This document shows, one piece after another, positions 21,593-29,812 of a stretch of DNA of 33,816 bases; the stretch's first letter is position 1, and each line of letters starts with the position of its first letter. Made by a program: the position numbers and the translations under genes. Under the pieces are notes generated by a model. It saw nothing but the letters and a program-made list of their open reading frames with translations. It made no database searches and was not told where the DNA came from. This DNA comes from Reyranella sp. (GTDB lineage: Bacteria > Pseudomonadota > Alphaproteobacteria > Reyranellales > Reyranellaceae), in the NCBI RefSeq assembly GCF_004296935.1, contig NZ_SCVH01000058.1, forward strand, positions 1-33,816. The letters are read 5' to 3'.

Positions 21593-22956
21593 CAGATGAT
21601 TTCCATGTAGCGCTCGAGCTCCCAGTCCGTGATGGCCTTGCGGAACTCCCGCTCTTCCCACTCACGCGTTGCAGAATAATGATCGACGAAGGCGTCGCCG
21701 AACAGGTTGCGCGCCGGTTTGGAGCCCTTCAATCGTCCGCCCGCCTCCATCAGCGTGCGCGGCAGCTGCGACTTCACCGGATGCTTTACCGCGTAGGAAT
21801 TGCCCTTGATCGGATCGCCCGGCTCGATCTTGTTCTCGATGCCCCAAAGACCGGCACCGACCGCGGCAGCCAGCGCCAGGTAGGGGTTGGCATCGGCGGC
21901 GGCGACCCGGTACTCGACGCGGGTCGACTTGGCCGAGCCCGGAATGACCCGCAGCGCCGTGGTGCGATTCTCGACACCCCAGGTCGCATCCGTCGGCGCC
22001 CAGAAGCCAGGGATGAGCCGGCGATAGGCATTCACCGTCGAGGCGACCATGGCCAGCGTCTCCGGCATCAGCGCCCGCTGGCCACCGACAAAATGGCGCA
22101 TCGTCGTGCTCATGCGATGCGGTGCCTTCTCGTCGTAGAAGGCCGACTTGCCGCCCTTCCACAGCGACATGTGCATGTGCCCGCCGCAGCCCGGCCAGTC
22201 CTTCGACCATTTGGCCATGAAAGTCGCGAGCCAGTCGCGCTTCTGCGCCAGCACCTTGGTGAAGAGCTTGAACAGCGCCGCCCGGTCGGCCGACGGCAGC
22301 GCGTCGCCGACGCGCAACGCGGCCTCCAGCACCCCGGCGCCGGTCTCGGTGTGCAAGCCCTCGATGCCCATGTCCATCGTCTCGCACATGGCGAGCAGGT
22401 CCTTGTAGAAATCGGACAGGACCGAGTTGCGCAGCACCGAGTAGCCGAAGAAGCCAGGTGAGATCGGTTTCAGGTTCTTGTGGCCCTTCTCACGGATCGA
22501 GAACGCGGTTTCCGCAAAGACGAAGAATTCGTACTCGAAGCCGACCTTGACCTCGAAGCCCATCTTTTCGGCCCGCGCCAGCACGCGCCGCAGCACGCCA
22601 CGCGGACAGATCTCCTCCGCCTTGCCGATGAACTCGCAGAGGAACATCAGGTTGCCCGGCTCGGTCGCGATCTCGCGGCAGGTGTCGGGCAGGATGCGGA
22701 CATTGGCGTCGGGATAGCCGGAGTGCCAGCCGGTGTAGGTGACGTTGTCGTAAAGCTGATCGTTGGAATCCCAGCCCAGCACCACATCGCAGAAGCCGAA
22801 ACCGCCCTCCAGCGCCGAATGAAACTTGTCGATGTGGATGTACTTGCCACGCAGGATGCCGTCGATGTCGTGGACCCCCACCTTGATGTGGGTCAGGCCC
22901 CGTTCCTTGACGATCTTGCGGGCATCAGCCGCCGTCTTGACCTGGCGCGGATCCAT
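21592..22956 (-). CDS. Glutamine synthetase-family ligase (PuuA / GlnA3-like)
   Basis: A 454-aa GS-fold enzyme. The N-terminal beta-Grasp domain reads GLTHIKVGVHDIDGILRGKYIHIDKF, and FCDVVLGWDSNDQLYDN is typical of the gamma-glutamylamine-synthetase branch rather than housekeeping GlnA. The catalytic domain has the ExE metal site (FEYEFFVF), EGLHTETGAGVLEAAL (two Glu), GCGGHMHMSLW (His), IPGFWAPTDATWGVENRTTALRV (Arg) and AAADANPYLALAA. Members activate a carboxylate, usually glutamate, with ATP and join it to an amine such as putrescine, methylamine or ethanolamine. It follows the TRAP genes after 48 bases and overlaps the ADH gene by one base, so it is a pathway enzyme here, not the general ammonia-assimilating enzyme. 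The amine is unknown. Confidence 0.9.
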   Translation of the reverse strand: MDPRQVKTAADARKIVKERGLTHIKVGVHDIDGILRGKYIHIDKFHSALEGGFGFCDVVLGWDSNDQLYDNVTYTGWHSGYPDANVRILPDTCREIATEPGNLMFLCEFIGKAEEICPRGVLRRVLARAEKMGFEVKVGFEYEFFVFAETAFSIREKGHKNLKPISPGFFGYSVLRNSVLSDFYKDLLAMCETMDMGIEGLHTETGAGVLEAALRVGDALPSADRAALFKLFTKVLAQKRDWLATFMAKWSKDWPGCGGHMHMSLWKGGKSAFYDEKAPHRMSTTMRHFVGGQRALMPETLAMVASTVNAYRRLIPGFWAPTDATWGVENRTTALRVIPGSAKSTRVEYRVAAADANPYLALAAAVGAGLWGIENKIEPGDPIKGNSYAVKHPVKSQLPRTLMEAGGRLKGSKPARNLFGDAFVDHYSATREWEEREFRKAITDWELERYMEII

Positions 22957-23004
22957 GCCGTCCCCCGATTGACTTCCACTCTCAGTAGTTTGTCAGAGGC
23001 CGGC

Positions 23005-24306
23005 CTATCTCGACAGTATGAAATCGACGGGCCAGGTCACGAGCTGGGGGAAGACCGTCAGAACGGCGGTGAAGATCATCATGATCAGGAAGAACGGGAT
23101 CACTTTCCAGGCGACGTAGGTCTGGGAATCGCCGGTGATGTTCTGGATCACGAACAGGTTGAAGGCCACTGGCGGGCTGATCTGGGCCATCTCGATGGTG
23201 AGGATCAGGAAGATGCCGAACCACAATTTGTCGAAGCCGGCGGCGAGCACGACCGGCAGCACGATCGGCAGGGTAAGCACGATCATGGAGAAGCCTTCCA
23301 GCACCGTGCCGAGCAGGATGTAGAAGAACATCAGGAACATGATCAGCACGAAGGGCGAGAGCTGCCACGAGGTGATGGCGGCCGAGACGAACTGCGGCAC
23401 ACGCAGGTTGGCCAGCACGGTGCCGACCGCAAATGCACCGATCACGATCATGCCGATCATGCAGGTGGTCTGGACGGAGCCCAGCAGCGCGTCGCGGATA
23501 CCCTTCCAGTTCAAGGTCCGCTGGCCGGCCGCGACGGCAAGCGCGCCCAGCACGCCAATGGCCGACGCCTCGGACGGGCTGGCGATGCCGGCATACATGG
23601 TGCCGAGCACGGTGAGGATCAGGAAGGCCACCGGTCCCAGCTCGATCAGACTCCTGAAGCGGTCGCTCCAGGTCCAGGTGGTGTGATCGTCGTTCGGCAC
23701 CAGCTTGGGGTTCAGGATGGACCGGATGGCCATGTAGCCCATGAAGCAGCCGGCGAGCGCAAAGCCCGGCAGGAAGCCCGCCGTGAACAGGCGCAGGAGC
23801 GATTCCTCGGCCAGCACGGCGTAGATGATCATCGGAATCGAGGGCGGGATGAGAAAGCCCAGCGTCCCTGCCCCGGCTAGGCTGCCGACCGCCAGGCCCT
23901 TGTCGTAGCCGCGGTTCAGGAGTTCCGTGAGGGTGATGCGGCCGACCACCTGCGTCGTCGCCGCCGACGAACCCGAGATCGCCGCGAACATCGAGCAGCC
24001 GATCACCGTGGTGTGGAACAGGCGTCCCGGCAGGAAACTCATCCACGGCGCGATGCCGGAGAACAGCGACTGCGACAGCCGGGTGCGGAACAGCAGTTCG
24101 CCCATCAGGATGAACAATGGCAGCGAAACGATGTCCGACGAGGTCGCCACGTTGAACGCCCAGTTGGCGATCAGCTTGTGCGTCGGCAGGTTGGTGTACA
24201 TCTCCAGCAGCACCACTGCCGTGGCAATCAGCGCCGGTCCGATCCAGATGCCGACGCACAGCAGTGCCGTCATCAGGATCAGCAGCCAGGTCAGGATGGC
24301 AGTCAT
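23005..24306 (-). CDS. dctM: TRAP transporter large permease (DctM)
   Basis: A 433-aa integral membrane protein with about 12 hydrophobic segments, the ion-coupled channel subunit of a TRAP transporter. DctM hallmarks are visible: FILMGELLFRTRLSQSLF, FHTTVIGCSMFAAISGSSAATTQVVG, GYDKGLAVGSLAGAGTLGFLIPPS, and PSEASAIGVLGALAVA in the second half. PPVAFNLFVIQNITG near the end is also conserved. The ATG at 24306 lies 4 bases after the DctQ stop; the longer open frame to 24387 is a shadow. TRAP systems import carboxylates or related zwitterions using the Na+ gradient, so substrates of the neighbouring hydantoinase, ligase and dehydrogenase genes are likely cargo. Confidence 0.95.
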   Translation of the reverse strand: MTAILTWLLILMTALLCVGIWIGPALIATAVVLLEMYTNLPTHKLIANWAFNVATSSDIVSLPLFILMGELLFRTRLSQSLFSGIAPWMSFLPGRLFHTTVIGCSMFAAISGSSAATTQVVGRITLTELLNRGYDKGLAVGSLAGAGTLGFLIPPSIPMIIYAVLAEESLLRLFTAGFLPGFALAGCFMGYMAIRSILNPKLVPNDDHTTWTWSDRFRSLIELGPVAFLILTVLGTMYAGIASPSEASAIGVLGALAVAAGQRTLNWKGIRDALLGSVQTTCMIGMIVIGAFAVGTVLANLRVPQFVSAAITSWQLSPFVLIMFLMFFYILLGTVLEGFSMIVLTLPIVLPVVLAAGFDKLWFGIFLILTIEMAQISPPVAFNLFVIQNITGDSQTYVAWKVIPFFLIMMIFTAVLTVFPQLVTWPVDFILSR

Positions 24307-24310
24307 GTGC

Positions 24311-24871
24311 TTACTCGATATCCTGACCGATGCGCAGGCTGGCATCGTCGCCCGGCTCGCCGCGCAGCAGACGACCGAGGCGTGCAATCGCCTGCAGAGT
24401 GAAGAGAAGCGATCCCAGCGCCAGAGGGAACTGCGTGATCCAGCGCAGGATCTCGCTCTTCTCCGGCGAGCGCGACTCGCGCAGCCAGGAGAACCAGGTC
24501 ATCTCGCCCAGCGCCCAGGTGAGATAGGCGGCAATCGCGATACCACAAACCGTCGAGAACAGATCGAAGAAGCGCGCCACCGGCTTGGGCACGTTCTCGA
24601 GCAGTACATTCACCCGGATTTGCGCTCCGGCGCGCAAGGCATAGGCGGAGCCCAGCAGGAAGGCGGCGCCCATCAGGTAGGCGCTGAACTCCCAGGCGAA
24701 ATAGAGACTGACATTGAACAGATTGCGGCCCACGACCTCGGCCACGATCAGGCCGAGGATGGATGCAATGCAGACCGCCGAGGCCCAGCCGCCCCACAGG
24801 GACAGCTCTTCGATCGCGTCGAGCACGCGACCGACCGGATCGGGCGGACGATCTGAAGAACCGACGGACAC
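24311..24871 (-). CDS. dctQ: TRAP transporter small permease (DctQ)
   Basis: A 186-aa protein with four transmembrane helices (about residues 28-48, 63-82, 104-124 and 147-166), the small membrane subunit that pairs with DctM. Family features are VGRNLFNVSLYFAWEFSAYLMG and ALRAGAQIRVNVLLENVP. The start is GTG at 24871, two bases after the DctP stop (24874); no ATG gives a complete first helix with this spacing. The N-terminal 20 residues are longer and more polar than in some homologues. Confidence 0.9.
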   Translation of the reverse strand: MSVGSSDRPPDPVGRVLDAIEELSLWGGWASAVCIASILGLIVAEVVGRNLFNVSLYFAWEFSAYLMGAAFLLGSAYALRAGAQIRVNVLLENVPKPVARFFDLFSTVCGIAIAAYLTWALGEMTWFSWLRESRSPEKSEILRWITQFPLALGSLLFTLQAIARLGRLLRGEPGDDASLRIGQDIE

Positions 24872-24873
24872 GA

Positions 24874-25890
24874 TCAGGAGCGTCCCAGGTCCTTCTTGTA
24901 CTTGGCGATGATCTCGGCAGCGACCGGGCCGGCGCGGTCGACGAAGGCCTTCTCGAGGCCCACGGTCTTCGCGCGCATTTCCTTGAGCATCGGTTCCGGC
25001 ACGATGATCATCTCCATGCCACCCTCGGTCAGGCGCTTGGAGCTGGTCGCGTCGGCCTCGACCGAGACTTTCCAGAACTCGGGCTCGAGCTTGGCCGCCA
25101 GGTCCTTGATGATCTTCTGGTTGGCTGGCGAGATCTTCTTCCAGGTGTCGTTGTTGATGGTGACGATCTGCGAGCTCCAGACATGGTTGGTCTTGTAGAA
25201 GTACTTGAGGAACTCCCAGAACTTGCCGTCGACACCCGACACCGATGACGTGGTGACGCCGACCACGGCGCCCGACGCCAGTGCCGGCACCGTCTCACCC
25301 CAAGGGATCTGAACCGCGGCCATGCCCAGCGAATTCACCATGTCGCCGGCCTGGCGATCGGGCACGCGGATCTTGAGGCCCTTCAACCCGTCCAGCGTGT
25401 CGGACTTCGTCTTGGTGTGCAGGTACTGCGTCGGCCACGGCACGGTGTAGAGGATGGTCTGGTTGAACTTGGTGGCGATCTTGTCGAACTCGGGCCGCGC
25501 GTACTTCTGCAGCACCTTGAGTTCTTCGGGGTTGGCGACGAGGAACGGCACGCCCTCGATACCGAGCAGCGGCGCTTCGCCGACCTGCTGGATGTTGAGA
25601 ATGTCGGCCATCGGCACCAGCCCGTCGCGCACGGCGTTCAGCTGCTCCGGTCCCTTGTAGCCCAGCGAACCGCCGGAATGGACGGTGATCACCACCTGAC
25701 CATTGGTTGCCTTGGCGACTTCCTCGGCGAACCGCTTGGCGTTCTTGGTGTGGAAGTTGCCGTCCGGCCACACCGTCGCCAGATCGAGCTTCATCGGCGC
25801 CTGGGCGCCCACGATCGAAGGCGCGCCGATCACCGCCGCCGCACCCGCTCCCACGCCTGCCTTCAAGGCCGTCCTGCGTCCCAGCTTCAT
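24874..25890 (-). CDS. dctP: TRAP transporter substrate-binding protein (DctP)
   Basis: A 338-aa periplasmic binding protein. The N-terminus MKLGRRTALKAGVGAGAAA is a twin-arginine (Tat) signal with cleavage near AQA. The mature protein has the DctP pattern: FAEEVAKATNGQVVITVHSGGSLG, GLVPMADILNIQQVGE, a Trp-rich TVPWPTQYLHTKT and LKGLKIRVPDRQAGDMVNSLGM. The conserved arginine in KIRVP binds the ligand carboxylate. WSSQIVTINNDTWKKIS is also typical. Start: ATG at 25890 begins the RR signal and has a G-run upstream; ATG 25902 and TTG 25926 have no ribosome-binding site. First of the three TRAP genes, 36 bases after hyuB. Confidence 0.93.
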   Translation of the reverse strand: MKLGRRTALKAGVGAGAAAVIGAPSIVGAQAPMKLDLATVWPDGNFHTKNAKRFAEEVAKATNGQVVITVHSGGSLGYKGPEQLNAVRDGLVPMADILNIQQVGEAPLLGIEGVPFLVANPEELKVLQKYARPEFDKIATKFNQTILYTVPWPTQYLHTKTKSDTLDGLKGLKIRVPDRQAGDMVNSLGMAAVQIPWGETVPALASGAVVGVTTSSVSGVDGKFWEFLKYFYKTNHVWSSQIVTINNDTWKKISPANQKIIKDLAAKLEPEFWKVSVEADATSSKRLTEGGMEMIIVPEPMLKEMRAKTVGLEKAFVDRAGPVAAEIIAKYKKDLGRS

Positions 25891-25926
25891 AATAGCCCCC
25901 ATTCGCTCGTTGATCCGTTGCCCCAA

Positions 25927-27600
25927 CTACTCGGCCGCCCGCGGCGGCTTGTACGCGTAAAGCTTCTCGGCACTGTCCGACGAGATCAGCTCGTCGGCGA
26001 GATCGTTCGCCACCCGGACACGTTCGCGCTCCACCGGTGCGCCGATGCCGCCGCCGCCCGGCGTCATGACAATGAGCCGATCGCCCGGCGGGATCAGCTG
26101 GAAGCCCTTGCCCTTGAGCTTCTTGCCCGACTTCAGCGCCACGAACCCCGCCTCGCCGTCACCGCCGCCATCCCGGCCGCGCGCCGGATAGTCGATCCGG
26201 TCGAAGGCCGCGAGCAGGTCGAACGGCTCGGCAATCCCGCTTTCGATCTCCATGATCTGGCCGAGGCCGCCGCGCGAGCGGCCGGCGCCGCCTGAATCGG
26301 GGCGAAACTCCTTGCGCCAGAAGATGAGCGGCGTTTGGGTCTCGGCGATCTCGACCGGCGTGCCGCGCACGCCACTGGGGTAGGCCGTGGCCGATAGCCC
26401 GTCCTTGTCGGGCCGCGCGCCGGTGCCGCCGTTCGAAGTGATGGCCATGCCGAAGCCGTAGTTGCCGCCTTCGCCACCGGCCACGTGGCCGCGCACGTTG
26501 ATGTTCCACAGGCACGACGTGCCTTCTGCCGGCACGCGATCGGGGATGATCTGGCGCAAACATCCGAAGACGACATCCGGCAGCATCTGACCGATGACAT
26601 GACGCGAAGCAACGGCCGTCGGCTTGGGCGCGTTCAGGATGGCGTCGGCGGGCGCCGACACCGTCAAGGGTTCGAGCGATCCGGCATTGTTGGGAATGTG
26701 GGTGGCAACGACGCAGCCCAGCCCGAACACGGTGTAGGCTGTGGTGTAGGCGTGCGGAACGTTGATGCCGCGTTTCGAGACGCCGGTGGTTCCCGTGTAG
26801 TCGACATGAATGCCGCCGTCGGAAACGGTGAGCGCGGCCTTGAGCGTCACCGGCTCGTCGTAGCCGTCGACCGTCATGGAGTTGTGCCAGGTTCCCTTGG
26901 GCAACTTGGCGATCTCGGCCAGAACCGCCTCGCGCGAACGGGCGATGATGTGGTCGCCGAGCTGCTCCAGCGTATCGATGCCGAACTCGTCCATCATCTC
27001 GACCAGCCGGCGGCTGCCGACGTCGTTGCAGCCGGCCAGCGAGTAGACATCGCCCTCGGTGTCGACCGGCTGGCGCGTGTTGGCACGGATCATCGCCATC
27101 AACGTCTCGTTCACCTTGCCGTTGTCGAACAGCTTCAGCATCGGGATGTAGAGACCCTCCATGAACACGTCGGTGGCGTCCGGGCCGAAGCCGATGCCGC
27201 CGATGTCCATGAGATGGCTGGTGCAGGAGAACAGGGCGACCAGCCTGCCGTTACGGAAGCAGGGCGTGGTGATGACGAAGTCGTTGAGATGCCCGGTGCC
27301 CATCCATGGATCGTTGGTGATGTAGGCGTCACCGGGCTTCATCGTGTCGACCGGGAAATAGCGCAGGAAGTGCTTCACCGATTCGGCCATGGAGTTCACG
27401 TGACCGGGTGTCCCGGTGATGGCCTGGGCCAACATGCGGCCCTGGAGGTCGAAGATACCGGCCGAAAGGTCGCCGGCCTCGCGCACGATCGGGCTGAAGG
27501 CGGTGCGCATCAACGTTTGCGCCTGCTCCTCGACCACGGCGATCAGGCGATTCCACATGATCTGCAGATCGATCAGCCCGACGCTGTTGGACTGGCTCAT
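25927..27600 (-). CDS. hyuB: Hydantoinase B / oxoprolinase beta-type subunit (HyuB)
   Basis: A 557-aa hydantoinase B-family subunit that forms an ATP-dependent amidohydrolase with HyuA, opening cyclic amides such as N-methylhydantoin, hydantoins or 5-oxoproline. Typical segments are FSPIVREAGDLSAGIFD, the putative metal-site block GDAYITNDPWMGTGHLND, SCTSHLMDIGGIGFGPDATDVFMEG, YTGTTGVSKRGINVP, and GGNYGFGMA with the glycine-rich VMTPGGGGIGAP near the C-terminus. The ATG at 27600 is preceded by a strong GAGGAGAGAGG; an open frame to 27792 is a shadow of hyuA. It follows hyuA by 10 bases and precedes the TRAP genes by 36. The specific cyclic substrate cannot be read from sequence. Confidence 0.92.
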   Translation of the reverse strand: MSQSNSVGLIDLQIMWNRLIAVVEEQAQTLMRTAFSPIVREAGDLSAGIFDLQGRMLAQAITGTPGHVNSMAESVKHFLRYFPVDTMKPGDAYITNDPWMGTGHLNDFVITTPCFRNGRLVALFSCTSHLMDIGGIGFGPDATDVFMEGLYIPMLKLFDNGKVNETLMAMIRANTRQPVDTEGDVYSLAGCNDVGSRRLVEMMDEFGIDTLEQLGDHIIARSREAVLAEIAKLPKGTWHNSMTVDGYDEPVTLKAALTVSDGGIHVDYTGTTGVSKRGINVPHAYTTAYTVFGLGCVVATHIPNNAGSLEPLTVSAPADAILNAPKPTAVASRHVIGQMLPDVVFGCLRQIIPDRVPAEGTSCLWNINVRGHVAGGEGGNYGFGMAITSNGGTGARPDKDGLSATAYPSGVRGTPVEIAETQTPLIFWRKEFRPDSGGAGRSRGGLGQIMEIESGIAEPFDLLAAFDRIDYPARGRDGGGDGEAGFVALKSGKKLKGKGFQLIPPGDRLIVMTPGGGGIGAPVERERVRVANDLADELISSDSAEKLYAYKPPRAAE

Positions 27601-27610
27601 GCCTCTCTCC

Positions 27611-29689
27611 TCACCCGGCCCGCCGGTCCATGACGATACAGCCGGAAGCGTCAATGTGCGCGGTAAAACTGGCCGAAATGTAGGTCGAGGTCTCGTCCTC
27701 GGCCACAATTGCAGGCCCTTCGAAGGCACTGCCCGGCGGCAGCTGCTCGCGGCGATAGACCGGAACGTCGGTGGTCCGGCCGCTACGACCATCGAAGACC
27801 GGCCGATGACGGGTCGGTACCGGCGCCGGAACGGTCGGCGCCGCCGCCTGCGTCGCCGGCAGGTTGGTCTCGGTCGACACCTGGACCGACCAGCTCAGGA
27901 TTTCTATGGCGGCATTGGGAATGTGACGCTCGAACAGCGCGGCATAGTCGCGCTCGTAAGCCGTACGCAATGCCTCGGCGTCGCCCGCCACCAGTGGCCG
28001 CGACGGCAGCACGACCATGATTTCGTGGCCTTGGCCAATGTAGCGCATGAAGGCCACACGGCGCTCGAAGGTCTTCATGCCGCGGGCGCCGGGCGCCACC
28101 AGCGCCGTCGCCTCGGCGCTCATTTCGCCCAGGAGCTGCGAGGCCGAGGCGGCATCGAAAGCGTCGAGTCGCATGTAGCGGCTGCGCACCAGCTCGAAGG
28201 ACACAGGTGCGGCCAGGAACCCAACTGCCGAGCCGACGCCGGCATTGGGCGGCACGATCACGCGCTGAACGCCGATCTTTTCGGCGACCCGGGCGGCATG
28301 CAACGGCGCCCCCCCGCCGAAGGCGATCAGATTGTACTGGTTGACCACGGCGCCACGCTCGACGGCGTGTACGCGAGCGGCACTGGCCATGTTCTCCGAT
28401 ACCATCTCGTAGACGGCATAGGCCGCCATGTCGGTCGACAATCCCAGGCCCTCGGCGACGTCGCGCTCGAGCGCACCCTTGGCGGCGTCGAGGTTGAGCG
28501 CGATCGTGCCACCGGCGAAATCCTTGGGATCGATCGTGCCCAGCACGACGTTGGCATCGGTCACCGCGGGATGGCGGCCGCCGCGGCCGTAGCAGGCAGG
28601 CCCCGGTTCGGCGCCAGCGCTTTCCGGCCCCACCGTCACGCGCTTCAGTGCGTCGAGGCGCGCAATCGAGCCGCCGCCTGCCCCGATCTCAACCATCTCG
28701 ATCACCGGAATGCGCACCGGCAAGCCCGATCCTTTCAGGAAGCGGGCGGCACGGTCGACCTCGAACAGCCGCGCAGTGTGCGGCGTGAAATCGTCGATCA
28801 GGCAGATCTTCGCCGTCGTGCCCCCCATGTCGTAGCTGAGCGCGCGCTTTTCGCCGGCGCGGGCCGCCACCTGCGCAGCAAAAATCGCGCCGCCCGCTGG
28901 CCCCGATTCAATCAGCCGCACGGGAAAGCGCCGCGCCGTCTCGATGGTCGTGAGGCCGCCGCCGGAGGTGACGAGATAGATCGTGCCCGTGAACTTCTCG
29001 GCGGCAAGGGCTGCCTGCATCCGCGCGAGATAGGAATCCATGAGCGGCTGCACATAGGCGTTGGCCACCGCTGTCGAGGTCCGCTCGTACTCACGCACTT
29101 CGGGACAGACCTCGCTGGAGAGCGTCACCCTGAGGGTGGGTTGCTCGGTCGCCAGGATCTCGCGCGTGCGCCGCTCATGGGCCGGATTGACGTAGGCGTG
29201 CATGAACGCCACGGCCACGCTTTCGATCCCTTGGGCCGCAAGCTCGGTCGCCACCGCCCGCACGGCGGCCTCGTCGAGCGCCAGCCGGACCTTGCCGTGC
29301 ACATCCATGCGCTCGGGAACGGTGAAGCGCAGCGCGCGCGGCACCAGCGGCCGCGGCTTCTCGATGGTGAGATCGTACTGGTCGTAGCGGCTTTCGTTGG
29401 CGATATCGAGAACGTCGCGGAAGCCCTCGGTGGCGATCAGCGCCGTGCGGGCACCCCGGCGTTCGATAACGGCATTGGTGGCGAGCGTCGTGCCGTGCAC
29501 GAACACCTCGACGTCGCCAAAGTGGCGCCCGGCATCGGCCAGGATCAGGCGTACGCCGTCGAGAACCGCCTCTTCGGGCCGTTGCGGCGTCGTCAGCAGC
29601 TTGCGCGTCAGCCGCCGCCCGCCATTCTCCAACACCACATCCGTAAACGTGCCGCCGATATCGACGGCAATGCGCAAATCCTTGACCAC
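27611..29689 (-). CDS. hyuA: Hydantoinase A / oxoprolinase alpha-type subunit (HyuA)
   Basis: A 692-aa actin-fold ATPase subunit of the hydantoinase/oxoprolinase complex. It opens with the nucleotide-binding motif RIAVDIGGTFTDVVLENG, followed by VEVFVHGTTLATNAVIERRGA and, in the central domain, TSGGGLTTIETARRFPVRLI. Further on come ALSYDMGGTTAKICLIDD, EIGAGGGSIA, PGPACYGRGG and AFGGGAPLHAARVAEKIGV. The start is GTG at 29689 with GGAG five bases upstream; extending to 29908 would run into the divergent channel gene and add a low-quality N-terminus. First gene of an eight-gene operon running to 17977. The 123-base spacer to the channel gene must hold its promoter, but no clear hexamers are visible. 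Known partners hydrolyse N-methylhydantoin, hydantoins, 5-oxoproline or acetophenone-type substrates. Confidence 0.93.
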   Translation of the reverse strand: MVKDLRIAVDIGGTFTDVVLENGGRRLTRKLLTTPQRPEEAVLDGVRLILADAGRHFGDVEVFVHGTTLATNAVIERRGARTALIATEGFRDVLDIANESRYDQYDLTIEKPRPLVPRALRFTVPERMDVHGKVRLALDEAAVRAVATELAAQGIESVAVAFMHAYVNPAHERRTREILATEQPTLRVTLSSEVCPEVREYERTSTAVANAYVQPLMDSYLARMQAALAAEKFTGTIYLVTSGGGLTTIETARRFPVRLIESGPAGGAIFAAQVAARAGEKRALSYDMGGTTAKICLIDDFTPHTARLFEVDRAARFLKGSGLPVRIPVIEMVEIGAGGGSIARLDALKRVTVGPESAGAEPGPACYGRGGRHPAVTDANVVLGTIDPKDFAGGTIALNLDAAKGALERDVAEGLGLSTDMAAYAVYEMVSENMASAARVHAVERGAVVNQYNLIAFGGGAPLHAARVAEKIGVQRVIVPPNAGVGSAVGFLAAPVSFELVRSRYMRLDAFDAASASQLLGEMSAEATALVAPGARGMKTFERRVAFMRYIGQGHEIMVVLPSRPLVAGDAEALRTAYERDYAALFERHIPNAAIEILSWSVQVSTETNLPATQAAAPTVPAPVPTRHRPVFDGRSGRTTDVPVYRREQLPPGSAFEGPAIVAEDETSTYISASFTAHIDASGCIVMDRRAG

Positions 29690-29812
29690 CTTTGCTCCAG
29701 ACCCCTGTTCCCCGATCGCTGTCCCCAGACCCCCGTCCGACAACGCGGTCGCGACCGTAGACCGGCCGCCCCCGCGTTGCAATTCGCAGGCCAGGGCGCC
29801 TATGGTCGTTCC

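Noticed and set aside
27416-29812. A long N-terminal extension of the K+ channel frame, antisense to hyuA and hyuB
   Set aside because: The channel homology begins only after 29813; the preceding roughly 800 codons are a mirror of hyuA/hyuB coding bias.
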